This document shows positions 42,304-51,066 of a DNA stretch of 64,000 nucleotides, piece by piece. The DNA is taken from NCBI RefSeq assembly GCF_023734095.1, contig NZ_AP024620.1, forward strand, positions 1,670,501 through 1,734,500, read 5' to 3'. Positions within the stretch are counted from its first letter, which is position 1. Each line of letters begins with the position of its first letter. Made by a program: the position numbers and the translations under genes. Source of the stretch: Moorella sp. Hama-1. Its GTDB lineage: Bacteria; Bacillota; DSM-521; Neomoorellales; Neomoorellaceae. Below the pieces are notes generated by a model. That model saw nothing but the letters and a program-made list of their open reading frames with translations. It was not told where the DNA came from and ran no database searches.

Positions 42304-42392
42304 GCCTGGGCGGGTGATTCTTTGAGGCCGGCCGGCTTAAATATGACGTCGCAGCCGGTACTGGTGCTTGAGGCGCGTTAAGTGGTAAAGCT

Positions 42393-42776
42393 TTACTTCG
42401 TTTCCGGGTTTTTATAGGGGCATCTGCTGCAAAGGGAGGGATCGTCAAAGGAGATCTGGCAATAAGTACCTTCCTCCTTCCAGCAGGGCTTGGCGCAGCC
42501 GATGCGCTCGGTTTTATGGGAACAGGCCGGGCAATCCTCGTACAGCCAGCAGGGATAAAAAGCCAGGTAGTGCTTAAGGGAATTTAAATTGAAGCCTTTA
42601 TCAATGAGTTTTTGGATAAACCGCAAGCGCTTCAAGTCGTTGTTGGAGTATAAGCGCCGCCCGTTTTTACGAGCGGGCCGGATGAGTTTATGCCGCTCCC
42701 AGACCCGTAGGGTACCCGGCTGGATGCCTAACAAATCAGCGATAACGCTAATGGGATATAGCATTTGTTCCGTCAC
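42393..42776 (-). CDS. MerR-family regulator with Cys-rich tail
   Basis: The 127-residue protein has a MerR winged helix (PISVIADLLGIQPGTLRVWERHKLIRPARKNGRRLYSNNDL). Its C-terminal half carries about nine cysteines (PCWLYEDCPACS, GCAKPCWKEEGTYC, SLCSRCPY), likely a metal or Fe-S sensor. It is divergent from a paralogue and the hdr genes. Confidence 0.85.
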   Translation of the reverse strand: MTEQMLYPISVIADLLGIQPGTLRVWERHKLIRPARKNGRRLYSNNDLKRLRFIQKLIDKGFNLNSLKHYLAFYPCWLYEDCPACSHKTERIGCAKPCWKEEGTYCQISFDDPSLCSRCPYKNPETK

Positions 42777-43032
42777 GGAAAACCGCCTGCCTTGGGAATA
42801 ATTTAAAGCGGTATAGGTGCCTCACCTGGTAATCAGGCCTTCATAATTCTTTACATCTTTATTTTACGTTAACTTACCATGGAACTCAAGGTTTTTCGCA
42901 ATCGTATTCAAGAACATACCTTGCAATGTAATATAAGTTATTTGTAATTTTTTTTATAAGTTTATTGACACCATGATATACAGGAATTATGATGTAAGTG
43001 AAAACAATATTAAGCGGAGCGAAGGAGGGCCA

Positions 43033-43347
43033 ATGTATCCTATCGGTATGGTTGTTCAGGTTTTAGCTATCTCTCCCAACCGCTTGCGACGCTGGGAAGA
43101 AAGGGGCCTGGTCGTTCCCAAACGGAAAAACGGCCGGCGCTGTTATTCAGAACTGGACCTGCAACGCCTGATGTTGATTAAACGCCTACTGGATAGCAGG
43201 GAATACACCCTCATCTCCCTCCCGGAGCACCTGGACCTTTACCCCTGCTGGCAGGACGGGGAATGCCGGGCCGGGGGTCCCGTGGCCGTGGAACCGCCGG
43301 AGGGGCGCCCCTGCTGGCAAAGAAAAAACAAATATTGCCCGGGCTAA
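43033..43347 (+). CDS. MerR-family regulator, divergent paralogue
   Basis: The 104-residue protein parallels the 42393 gene: PIGMVVQVLAISPNRLRRWEERGLVVPKRKNGRRCYSELDL, then a shorter Cys-containing tail (YPCWQDGECRAGG, PCWQRKNKYCPG). ATG 43033 has GGAGG upstream. It lies 32 bases before hdrCB and likely belongs to its transcript. Confidence 0.82.
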   Translation: MYPIGMVVQVLAISPNRLRRWEERGLVVPKRKNGRRCYSELDLQRLMLIKRLLDSREYTLISLPEHLDLYPCWQDGECRAGGPVAVEPPEGRPCWQRKNKYCPG

Positions 43348-43379
43348 GAAGCTCACATCTCATACAGGAGGAACCTTTT

Positions 43380-44618
43380 ATGTCCGTTTCACTACCCCTG
43401 GAAGTACCCACCCTGTCGCCCTATTATCAAAAATTACATGAAAAAATAGTTAGCGCCCTGGGAGAAGCTACTTTGCCGTCCTGCCTCTCCTGCGGCGTCT
43501 GCAGCGGCGGCTGCCCTACCGGTAATATCGGTGCCCCCGTCGACCCCCGCAAGATTGTCCGCCAGCTCCTGTGGGGGATGGAGGATAAAGCCTTAGGGGC
43601 GGATATGCTTTGGCTCTGTACCATGTGCGGCCGCTGTACCGTTTACTGCCCGGTAGGAGTGAACATGGGCGACCTGGTCCGGGCCCTGCGTACTCAACTG
43701 GCGGAAGAAAGGCGAGTCCCGGAAAATCTACAGAAGGTAGTTGACCTGGCTATCGACTCCGGTAACAATATGGGCATCAGCCGGGAGGATTACCTGGACA
43801 CCCTGGACTGGATGCAGGAGGAACTCCAGGCGGAGTTTGGCCCGGAAGCAGGGATACCAGTCGACCAAAAAGGCGCCCGGGTGATGTACGTCATTAACCC
43901 CCGGGAAGCCAAGTTCTTCCCCCTCTCCATCCTGGCGGCGGCCAAAGTATTCCAGGCTGCCGGCGAAAGCTGGACCCTCTCCAGCCAGGCCTGGGACGCG
44001 ACTAACTACGCCCTTTTTTCCGGTGATGAGCAAGCCGGGGGCATCCTGGTGCAACGCCTGGCTGATGAAGTGGCCCACCTGGGCTGCCAGGAACTCATTA
44101 TGACCGAGTGCGGCCACGCCTTCCGCGCCATCCGCTGGGGGCCGGAGCACTGGCTGGGGCATAAACTCCCCTTCCCCGTCCGCAGCATTGTCCAGTTGAT
44201 GGATGAATACCTGGCTGCCGGACGGATCCGCCTGGACCCCTCCCGCAACAGCGAACTGGTAACCTACCATGACCCCTGCAACCTGGGCCGTAAAGAGGGC
44301 ATTTTTGAAGAGCCGCGGCGGGTACTGCGGGCAGCCGTCACTAATTTCGTCGAAATGACCCCCAACCGCGCGAACAACTACTGCTGTGGCGGCGGTGGCG
44401 GCATGCTCTCTTTAAGCGAGTTCGGCCAGGAACGCCTGGCTAAAGGCCAAGTTAAAGTAGAGCAAATCCAACGCACCGGGGCCGCCATCGTCGCCACCCC
44501 CTGCCACAACTGTGTCGATCAGCTCAATGACCTCTGCCGCCATTATCACCTTAAGGTCAAGGTAAAGAACCTGGTCGAACTGGTAGCCGATGCTCTGGTC
44601 CTGGACCATAAGGAGTGA
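43380..44618 (+). CDS. HdrCB fusion (heterodisulfide reductase-like Fe-S subunit)
   Basis: The 412-residue protein joins HdrC and HdrB. Two 4Fe-4S motifs lie at CLSCGVCSGGCP (near 34) and CTMCGRCTVYCP (near 82). The HdrB part has two CCG-type cysteine modules: one around ECGHAFRAI and one with YHDPCNLGRK, NNYCCGGGGG and TPCHNCVDQL, which bind non-cubane clusters in HdrB. It probably reduces a disulfide or another acceptor with HdrA, whose gene follows after 10 bases. Confidence 0.85.
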   Translation: MSVSLPLEVPTLSPYYQKLHEKIVSALGEATLPSCLSCGVCSGGCPTGNIGAPVDPRKIVRQLLWGMEDKALGADMLWLCTMCGRCTVYCPVGVNMGDLVRALRTQLAEERRVPENLQKVVDLAIDSGNNMGISREDYLDTLDWMQEELQAEFGPEAGIPVDQKGARVMYVINPREAKFFPLSILAAAKVFQAAGESWTLSSQAWDATNYALFSGDEQAGGILVQRLADEVAHLGCQELIMTECGHAFRAIRWGPEHWLGHKLPFPVRSIVQLMDEYLAAGRIRLDPSRNSELVTYHDPCNLGRKEGIFEEPRRVLRAAVTNFVEMTPNRANNYCCGGGGGMLSLSEFGQERLAKGQVKVEQIQRTGAAIVATPCHNCVDQLNDLCRHYHLKVKVKNLVELVADALVLDHKE

Positions 44619-44628
44619 TACCTTCATA

Positions 44629-47600
44629 ATGCCAAACGCGACATTGCCTGTAGCCGTGCTGGGAGCCGGTATCGCCGGAGTCCAGGCGTCCCTGGATCTA
44701 GCCCGCCTGGGGCACCGGGTGTTCCTTTTGGAACGCGCCACCCGGCCGGGGGGTAAACTAGCGATCCTACCTAAAACCTTTCCCACTAATGATTGCAGTG
44801 CCTGCGCTTTAACGCCGCCGGACAGCTTCTTTTGCATCCGTTCGCCCCATTTCATCCAGCAGGCCGGAGCAAATAATATTACCCTTCTTACCGGTGTCGA
44901 AATACGAAAATTAACGGGAGATGCTGGTAGTTTCACCCTGCACCTTCTCCAGGAAGGTCGGGAGGAAGAGTTAGAAGTAGCGGCTATCCTCCTCTGCCCC
45001 GGTTACGAGGAATACCTCCCCCCCAGCCTCCCTGACCGCTATGGTTACGGGCGCTACCCGGGCGTAGTAACCGGCCTGGAACTGGAGCAGCACCTGGCGG
45101 CCAGCGGCTACCCGCAGCGCCCGGGAGACAATAACCCGGTACAGCGGGTGGCCTTCGTCCAGTGCGCCGGCTCCCGCGACCCGGCCCATGGGATGGCTTA
45201 TTGTTCAGCCGTCTGCTGCATGTATGCCCTTAAGGAAGCCTTAATGCTCTACGAGGCGGCCACGGCTCAGCATCTACCCCAGCCGGAAATAACTGTTTTC
45301 TATATGGACCTGCGTACTTACGGCCAGGCCTACGAGGATTACTTGACCCGGGTGCGGCAGGAGTACGGCCTGCAACTGGTGCGCTCCCGCATTCATAGTA
45401 TTATCCAGGTACCGGCCAACCCCCGCCTTACCATCCGCTACGCCCTGGAAGACGGCCCGGCCAGGGTAGAGGAATTCGACCTGGCGGTGCTGGCTACAGG
45501 ACTGAGGCCGCCGGATGGCGCCCGGGAACTGGCTACTACCCTGGGAATTGAACTGGACCAGGCCGGCTTCTGTTTGACGCCTGCCCTGGCCCCGGTTTCC
45601 ACGTCGCGTCCCGGCATCTTTGTCGCCGGCGCCTTCAAGGGCCCCTGCGATGTCATCGACGCCGTCACCCAGGGTTCGGCCGCAGCCGCCACCTGTGCCG
45701 CCTGGCTGCGAGAAAAGGAATCGTCTCCCAAGGTAGACCTTTATACCACGCGAGTGGTACCAGCGGAGGACCAAGGTGAAAATATTCCTGGCTTCCTATC
45801 CGGAACAACTGGCGGAGCCAGTTCCTCCCAACCTCCCACCTCCAAACCCTCACCTCCCACCTCTAGTACCAGGGTAGGTGTGTTTATCTGCACCTGCGAC
45901 CAGCTGGTTACCGGCCTGGACCTGGATGAGTTGGAGAAATACTGTCGTAATCTGCCTGGCGTAGCCAGGGTACAGAGGTTATCCCTCTGCGACCCGGCCG
46001 CTGGCGCGGAACTACAGCAGGCTATCGCCGCCTCCGGCCTGAACCGCGTAGTGGCGGCGGCCTGCAGTGCCCGCGCCCTGGAACCGATCCTCAGGGGGCA
46101 CCTGGTCCGGGCGGGCCTTGCCGGGATGCCTATTTATAAGGTAGTTAACCTCCTTGATCATGCAGTCCGGCTTTACAGCAACCATCCCGAACTTGCCACC
46201 CGAAAGGCCCGGGACCTGGTACGCATGGCGGTAGCTAGTTTAAACGTTGCTACCCCGCAGGGAGAAGAAAAGATCACGATAACCCCGGCCGCCCTGGTAA
46301 TCGGCGGTGGTCTGGCTGGGATGGTTACCGCCCTTACCCTGGGCGACCTGGGTTATAAAGTACATCTGGTAGAAAAAGAAGGGCAACTGGGCGGCTACGG
46401 CCGTCGTTTGGGCCATACCCTGACCGGCGCCGACGTACAGGCCTACCTGAAAGGGCTCGACCGGCGCCTCACGCAACACCCCCATATCCATCTCCACCTC
46501 GACGCTAAAATCATAGCCACAGCCGGCCACCAGGGCGGCTTCCAGACGGAGATTGAGATTGCCGGGGAAAGGAGGGAAATCATCGGCCACGGCGTTACTA
46601 TCCTGGCAACAGGTGCCGGGGAAAAGAAGCCGCAACAGTACCTCTACGGCCAGCACCCGGCGGTAGTGACCGGGTTGGAGTTGGAAGACCTGCTTAAAAA
46701 CCCCGTCAGGCTGGCCGGCCTGGAGCAGGTGGTATTCATCCAATGTGTCCATTCCCGCGATGCCGACCACCCCTATTGCAGCCGTACCTGTTGCAGCGAA
46801 GCTATTAAAAGCGCCCTGGAACTCAAGAAGATCAATCCGGCGATCCAAATTTACGTTCTCAACCGGGATATCATGACCTACGGCCGGCAGGAAGAGAGGT
46901 ACACGGCCGCCCGTTCCCAGGGCGTCCTCTTCCTGCGCTACCAGCCGGAAAACCCGCCCCGGGTAACTGCTGCCGCGGTAGGCACGGGAACCGGGCGCAG
47001 GGTGCAGGTACGGGCCTATGATTCTATCCTTGGTGAGGAAGTTATTATTAACGCCGACCTGCTGGTCCTGGCCACCGGCATGGAACCCCGGGTGGACAAT
47101 GCGCAGCTGGCCTCCCTGTTCCAGGTGCCCCTGGATGATCATGGCTTTTTTGCCACCAGCAACCCCAAATTAAAACCCGTGGAAACGCCGGTGCCCGGCG
47201 TCTTTACCTGCGGCCTGGCGGCAGGGCCCAAGAATCTGGAGGAAACCATAGCCTCGGCCCGGGCCGCAGCCGGCAAAGCGGCGGCCATCCTGGCCCGGGA
47301 GAGCTACGCGGTCACCCACCAGGTCGCCCGGGTCGAAGGCGCCTGCGCCGCCTGCCTCACCTGCGTGCGCATCTGCCCCCACGGCGCCCCGGCCATCAAG
47401 GATCACCGTTCCCATATTGATCCCCTCCTCTGCCAGGGCTGCGGCGCCTGCGTAGCCGCCTGCCCGGCCGGGGCCATTACCTTGGCGGGCTGCACCCAGG
47501 CTGAAGTAGCCGCCGAACTCCAAACCCTTAGCGGGGCATCGGAGGAGACAGCGGGTACTGTTATCTTTACTTGCAGTTACTGCGCCTACGCCAATTTTGA

Positions 47601-47952
47601 AAATGCTTCCGGGATCGACTGCCAGGACGATGTCTCCGTGTTGCATGTACCCTGTTTAAGCCGGATCGGCACCCTGGAGGTGCTGCAGGCCGTCGAGGCG
47701 GGGGCTCGGGAAATCGTGCTGACGGGCTGCGTCGAAGGCCAGTGCCACTTCCGCCCGGCCCGCAACTACGGCAGCAAACCTAACCGCCCTGACCCCATGT
47801 TGTGCCAGGAACAGGCCTGGCACCGGGCCCGGCAGATACTGGACGAAATCGGTTTTGACACCGGTATGGTCAAGGTCTTACGCCTCCCTCCCCCCCTTCC
47901 CGGTCAGGGCCAGACACCGATCAATTGCCTGGCAGGCAAAGCCATGTTGTAA
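44629..47952 (+). CDS. Double HdrA-MvhD fusion, electron-bifurcating flavoprotein
   Basis: The 1107-residue protein has two HdrA modules. The first has AVLGAGIAGVQASLDLARLGHRV near residue 8; the second has HdrA N-domain cysteines (GVFICTCDQ near 415) and ALVIGGGLAGM near 555. Two ferredoxin motifs follow (CAACLTCVRICP, CQGCGACVAACP), then an MvhD-like domain with CSYCAYANF and GCVEGQCHF. The protein would bifurcate electrons with the adjacent HdrCB. ATG 44629 has AAGGAG upstream. Residues about 389-413 are encoded by a dispersed repeat. Confidence 0.85.
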   Translation: MPNATLPVAVLGAGIAGVQASLDLARLGHRVFLLERATRPGGKLAILPKTFPTNDCSACALTPPDSFFCIRSPHFIQQAGANNITLLTGVEIRKLTGDAGSFTLHLLQEGREEELEVAAILLCPGYEEYLPPSLPDRYGYGRYPGVVTGLELEQHLAASGYPQRPGDNNPVQRVAFVQCAGSRDPAHGMAYCSAVCCMYALKEALMLYEAATAQHLPQPEITVFYMDLRTYGQAYEDYLTRVRQEYGLQLVRSRIHSIIQVPANPRLTIRYALEDGPARVEEFDLAVLATGLRPPDGARELATTLGIELDQAGFCLTPALAPVSTSRPGIFVAGAFKGPCDVIDAVTQGSAAAATCAAWLREKESSPKVDLYTTRVVPAEDQGENIPGFLSGTTGGASSSQPPTSKPSPPTSSTRVGVFICTCDQLVTGLDLDELEKYCRNLPGVARVQRLSLCDPAAGAELQQAIAASGLNRVVAAACSARALEPILRGHLVRAGLAGMPIYKVVNLLDHAVRLYSNHPELATRKARDLVRMAVASLNVATPQGEEKITITPAALVIGGGLAGMVTALTLGDLGYKVHLVEKEGQLGGYGRRLGHTLTGADVQAYLKGLDRRLTQHPHIHLHLDAKIIATAGHQGGFQTEIEIAGERREIIGHGVTILATGAGEKKPQQYLYGQHPAVVTGLELEDLLKNPVRLAGLEQVVFIQCVHSRDADHPYCSRTCCSEAIKSALELKKINPAIQIYVLNRDIMTYGRQEERYTAARSQGVLFLRYQPENPPRVTAAAVGTGTGRRVQVRAYDSILGEEVIINADLLVLATGMEPRVDNAQLASLFQVPLDDHGFFATSNPKLKPVETPVPGVFTCGLAAGPKNLEETIASARAAAGKAAAILARESYAVTHQVARVEGACAACLTCVRICPHGAPAIKDHRSHIDPLLCQGCGACVAACPAGAITLAGCTQAEVAAELQTLSGASEETAGTVIFTCSYCAYANFENASGIDCQDDVSVLHVPCLSRIGTLEVLQAVEAGAREIVLTGCVEGQCHFRPARNYGSKPNRPDPMLCQEQAWHRARQILDEIGFDTGMVKVLRLPPPLPGQGQTPINCLAGKAML
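45795..45867 (+). repeat. Dispersed leader repeat, copy E, in frame inside hdrA
   Basis: AACTGGCGGAGCCAGTT and a CCCACCTC-type tract match the core of the intergenic copies. Here they encode a Ser/Pro/Thr linker (SSSQPPTSKPSPPTSS) between the two HdrA modules. The terminal GGAGG is absent. Confidence 0.7.
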
Positions 47953-48147
47953 AAGCCGGGATTCAGTGCGGGCCTTAGAATTACCACCATACCTCATATC
48001 CTTATCTTTTATGGCAACAAACAATCTCCCGTTTTCGCCACCCTCCCAGGCCACGCTAATAAGATGCAAGGTGAGACGACAACCCTGCTGGAGAGTCTGT
48101 AAACCGGATGGGGTAACTTTTCAGAAAGCAGAAAGGGGTGTGCTGGA

Positions 48148-49380
48148 ATGCAATATACGGATATTCTAGTTGTCGGCGGGGGGATTGCCGGACATACGGC
48201 GGCCCTGGCTGCCCGGCGGTATTACCATAATAAAAAGGTTACCCTGGTGCGTAAAGAGGTCCGGGCGCTGATCCCCTGGGGTCTCGCTTACGCCTGTGCC
48301 GCCGGGACCCTGAATAGATTTGTCCTGGGCGACGCCTGGCTCCAGCAAGCGGGAGTTAAACTGGTAATCGATGCGGTTACGACAATTGACCGCCGGAGCC
48401 GGCGCGTCGCCACCGCCTGCGGGGAAGAAATCAGCTATGCAAAAATGATCCTGGCTACCGGTTCCTCCCCGGCACCTTTTCCCCTTAAAGGGGCCGACCT
48501 GCCCGGTGTCTTTGTCCTCAAAAAAGAGTTGCCCTACCTGAAAGAAATCCAGCAACGCCTGGCTGAGGCCGGAAACCTGGTCATTATCGGCGGAGGTCTG
48601 AACGGCGTTGAACTGGCCCTGGCCTGTAGCACCAGGCCCCAGCAGCGCGTTACCCTGGTGGAGCTGCTCCCCCACTGCCTGGCCCGGGTCTTTAGCGAGG
48701 AGCTCTGCGAGCTGGCAGAAGAAAAGCTTCGCCAGCGGGGCGTGGAGATTATCACCGCTGCCGGCGTGGCAGAATTGCTGGGCGGTGACCGGGTGGAACA
48801 GGTAAGGCTCAGCAATGGCCTTACTTTACCCGCCGATGTTGTTATCCTGGCTAATGGCGCTCTACCCCGTACCGATTTAGCCCGGCAGGCCGGTCTGGAA
48901 ACCGACGCCCAGGCTGGCATCCTGGTGGATGACTATCTGCGGACCAGTGATGCCGCCATCTTTGCTGCCGGTGACTGCGCTGCACCTCGTTCCCATGCTG
49001 TTCCGGGGGTTCCCCTTCCCCGGCAGGCCCGTATGGCCGGCCAGGAAGCGCGGGTGGCTGCCGCCAACCTCTTTACCCTCCAACGCCGCCGGGAGAGCAC
49101 CATCGCCAGGTTCGCCATCGCTATCGGAGACCTGACCCTGGGTGCCGTGGGTCCGGTAATAAATCCGGCTGCAGGGGCCGGGACCGAAGAGCCAGCATCA
49201 GCCGTTTCCACTATGGTGGCCAGCGATCTGGCGGTTAAGGTGGCTTATGCCCGGGAGAACGGAGTAGCCCTGGCCGCCCAGATCCAGGGCCAACCCCTGG
49301 CCCGGGTGCGGGAAACCATGGCTTATCTGGCAGCCGCTATCGAGCAGCAAACACCCTTCACCGAGCTGGCCCTGGCCTGA
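48148..49380 (+). CDS. FAD/NAD(P) oxidoreductase (CoA-disulfide reductase/NADH oxidase-like)
   Basis: A 410-residue flavoprotein: FAD motif VVGGGIAGHTAALAARR, NAD motif IIGGGLNGVELALAC, and the second FAD motif TSDAAIFAAGDCA. The active-site cysteine segment of CoA-disulfide reductases (SFxxCGxP) is replaced by IPWGLAYACAAG, so the redox partner may differ. It follows the hdr operon after 195 bases. AAAGGGG precedes ATG 48148. Confidence 0.8.
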   Translation: MQYTDILVVGGGIAGHTAALAARRYYHNKKVTLVRKEVRALIPWGLAYACAAGTLNRFVLGDAWLQQAGVKLVIDAVTTIDRRSRRVATACGEEISYAKMILATGSSPAPFPLKGADLPGVFVLKKELPYLKEIQQRLAEAGNLVIIGGGLNGVELALACSTRPQQRVTLVELLPHCLARVFSEELCELAEEKLRQRGVEIITAAGVAELLGGDRVEQVRLSNGLTLPADVVILANGALPRTDLARQAGLETDAQAGILVDDYLRTSDAAIFAAGDCAAPRSHAVPGVPLPRQARMAGQEARVAAANLFTLQRRRESTIARFAIAIGDLTLGAVGPVINPAAGAGTEEPASAVSTMVASDLAVKVAYARENGVALAAQIQGQPLARVRETMAYLAAAIEQQTPFTELALA

Positions 49381-49414
49381 CGAACCTGGCCGTCCTGTCG
49401 AAGACCTGCCCGCT

Positions 49415-49447
49415 AAAAAAGTGGCGCCGCAAGGTGCCACTTTTAGT
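49415..49447. terminator. Terminator between flavoprotein and feoB
   Basis: AAAAGTGGCgCC and GGtGCCACTTTT pair around GCAA between two convergent genes. It has T and A runs on both sides. Confidence 0.75.
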
Positions 49448-49497
49448 ATCCTATTGATTGAATTGATTGCCGGAATGGACGAGCTCATTTCCTTAAT

Positions 49498-50892
49498 CTA
49501 TAGCGCGGCTCCTAATAGATTTGCCAACAGTTTTACCAGGAAGCAGATAGCAAGGCCGAGAAGGGTCGGTACTGCTGCCGCCAGGAGGGGCCACTTCAGG
49601 CTTTTTGTTTCTTTATAAATGGTCAGCAGGGTGGTGCCGCAGGGCCAGTGCATCAAGGAAAAAAGCATGACATTAAGGGCGGTAAGCCAGGTCCACCCGT
49701 GGCGCACCAGGATTTCTCCCAGGGCAGACAGGCTATCCACCTCGGTAAGCATACCCGTTGAGAGGTAGCTCATCAACAGGATGGGGATGACGATCTCGTT
49801 AGCTGGCAGACCCAGGATGAAGGCCAGGAGGATGTAACCATCCAGGCCCACTGCTTTGCCCAGGGGTTGCAGCCAGCCAGCCAGGTGATCAATAACACTA
49901 AAGTCCCCCAGGTAGACATTGGCCAGGGTCCAGGTAAAGGCTCCGGCTGGGGCGGCTACCAGTGCAGCCCTGGCCAGTACATAAATGGTCCGGTCCAGGA
50001 CGGAGCGGGTGATCACCCGTAACACCTGGGGCGGCCGGTAGGGAGGCAATTCCATGGCAAAGGAGGAGGGTACACCCTTCAGGATGGTCCGGGAAAGTAG
50101 CCAGGAAGTAAAAAACATCATGACAATTCCCAGCAGGACAATCACGGCCACGGTGAGGGTTGCCAGGAGTGTTCCTGACGCTGTAGTGAGGAAACCGCCC
50201 ATAAAGATAGCTGCCAGGGTGATTAGCGCCGGAAAACGCCCGTTGCAGGGGGAAAAATTGTTGGTCAGGATGGCCAGCAGCCGTTCCCGCGGGGAATCTA
50301 TGATGCGGCAGCCCACGACGCCGGCAGCATTGCACCCGAAGCCCATGCACATGGTCAAGGCCTGCTTGCCGTGGGCGCCAGCCTTTTTAAAGAAATTGTC
50401 CAGGTTAAAGGCAATACGCGGCAGGTAGCCTAGATCCTCCATGATGGTAAACAGGGGGAAGAAGATAGCCATGGGCGGCAGCATGACGGCAACCACCCAG
50501 GCCAGGGTACGGTACATGCCCAGGACCACCAGGCCATGTAACCAGTCAGGGGCTCCCAGCCGGTGGAATAAGCTGGAAAGTATATCCTGACCCGTAAAAA
50601 GCCAGTCAGATAACAAGGCGGAGGGGTAATTGGCCCCCTTGAGGGTCAACCAGAAGACAGCGGCCAGCAAGGCCAGCATAATGGGGTAACCCCAGAGCCT
50701 GGAGGTTAAAATGGCATCCAGCCGCCAATCAAAATCCCGCTGCGGCCCGGGCGCCTTCTTAACAGCCCGGGAAGTAATGGCTTCCGCCCGGGCATACAGG
50801 GTTGCCACAATCCGGTCTTTGTAAGAATCCTCCAGGTCACCGGCCAGGCGCCAGGCCTCACTAAGTACCAGGTCGGTTTTCGCACCAGTCAT
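49498..50892 (-). CDS. feoB: FeoB transport domain (separate gene)
   Basis: A 464-residue membrane protein corresponding to the transport part of FeoB. DFDWRLDAILTSRLWGYPIML starts the membrane part, with two Gate motifs (VVAVMLPPMAIFFPLFTIMEDLGYLPR and GLPANEIVIPILLM), GFGCNAAGVVGCRII and ERLLAILTNNFSPCNGRFP. The GTPase part is encoded by the gene just upstream. ATG 50892 follows GGAGG; an upstream in-frame extension is only translated repeat DNA. It imports ferrous iron. Confidence 0.9.
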   Translation of the reverse strand: MTGAKTDLVLSEAWRLAGDLEDSYKDRIVATLYARAEAITSRAVKKAPGPQRDFDWRLDAILTSRLWGYPIMLALLAAVFWLTLKGANYPSALLSDWLFTGQDILSSLFHRLGAPDWLHGLVVLGMYRTLAWVVAVMLPPMAIFFPLFTIMEDLGYLPRIAFNLDNFFKKAGAHGKQALTMCMGFGCNAAGVVGCRIIDSPRERLLAILTNNFSPCNGRFPALITLAAIFMGGFLTTASGTLLATLTVAVIVLLGIVMMFFTSWLLSRTILKGVPSSFAMELPPYRPPQVLRVITRSVLDRTIYVLARAALVAAPAGAFTWTLANVYLGDFSVIDHLAGWLQPLGKAVGLDGYILLAFILGLPANEIVIPILLMSYLSTGMLTEVDSLSALGEILVRHGWTWLTALNVMLFSLMHWPCGTTLLTIYKETKSLKWPLLAAAVPTLLGLAICFLVKLLANLLGAAL

Positions 50893-51066
50893 TATACCGG
50901 CACCTCCGAATAGGATGCGAGATGTTGGAGGTGAGAGGTGGGAGACTTGTCGGAACTGGCTCAAGCCAGTTCCTAAATTAAAATCTGCCACGACTCGTTT
51001 TCTCCCCTACGCTGGTGGTGGTGTGCCGCCAGAGTTGCGACATGCCACCATGAGCGTCTCCGACTG
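50893..51066 (-). repeat. Dispersed leader repeat, copy D, splitting feoB
   Basis: A full-length copy filling the whole gap between the two feoB genes. On the minus strand it runs GGAGACGCTCATGGTGGC, GGCGGCACACCACC, the inverted repeat AACTGGCTTGAGCCAGTT, the CACCTC tract, and TATTCGGAGG, the ribosome site of the second gene. Confidence 0.78.

Noticed and set aside
44590-44628. ATG 44590 as the hdrA start
   Set aside because: It lies inside hdrCB; ATG 44629 follows AAGGAG and begins directly at the FAD domain.
50892-50991. N-terminal extension of the FeoB transport gene to 50991
   Set aside because: The extra 33 residues are translated repeat DNA; ATG 50892 has GGAGG and starts the normal FeoB segment.
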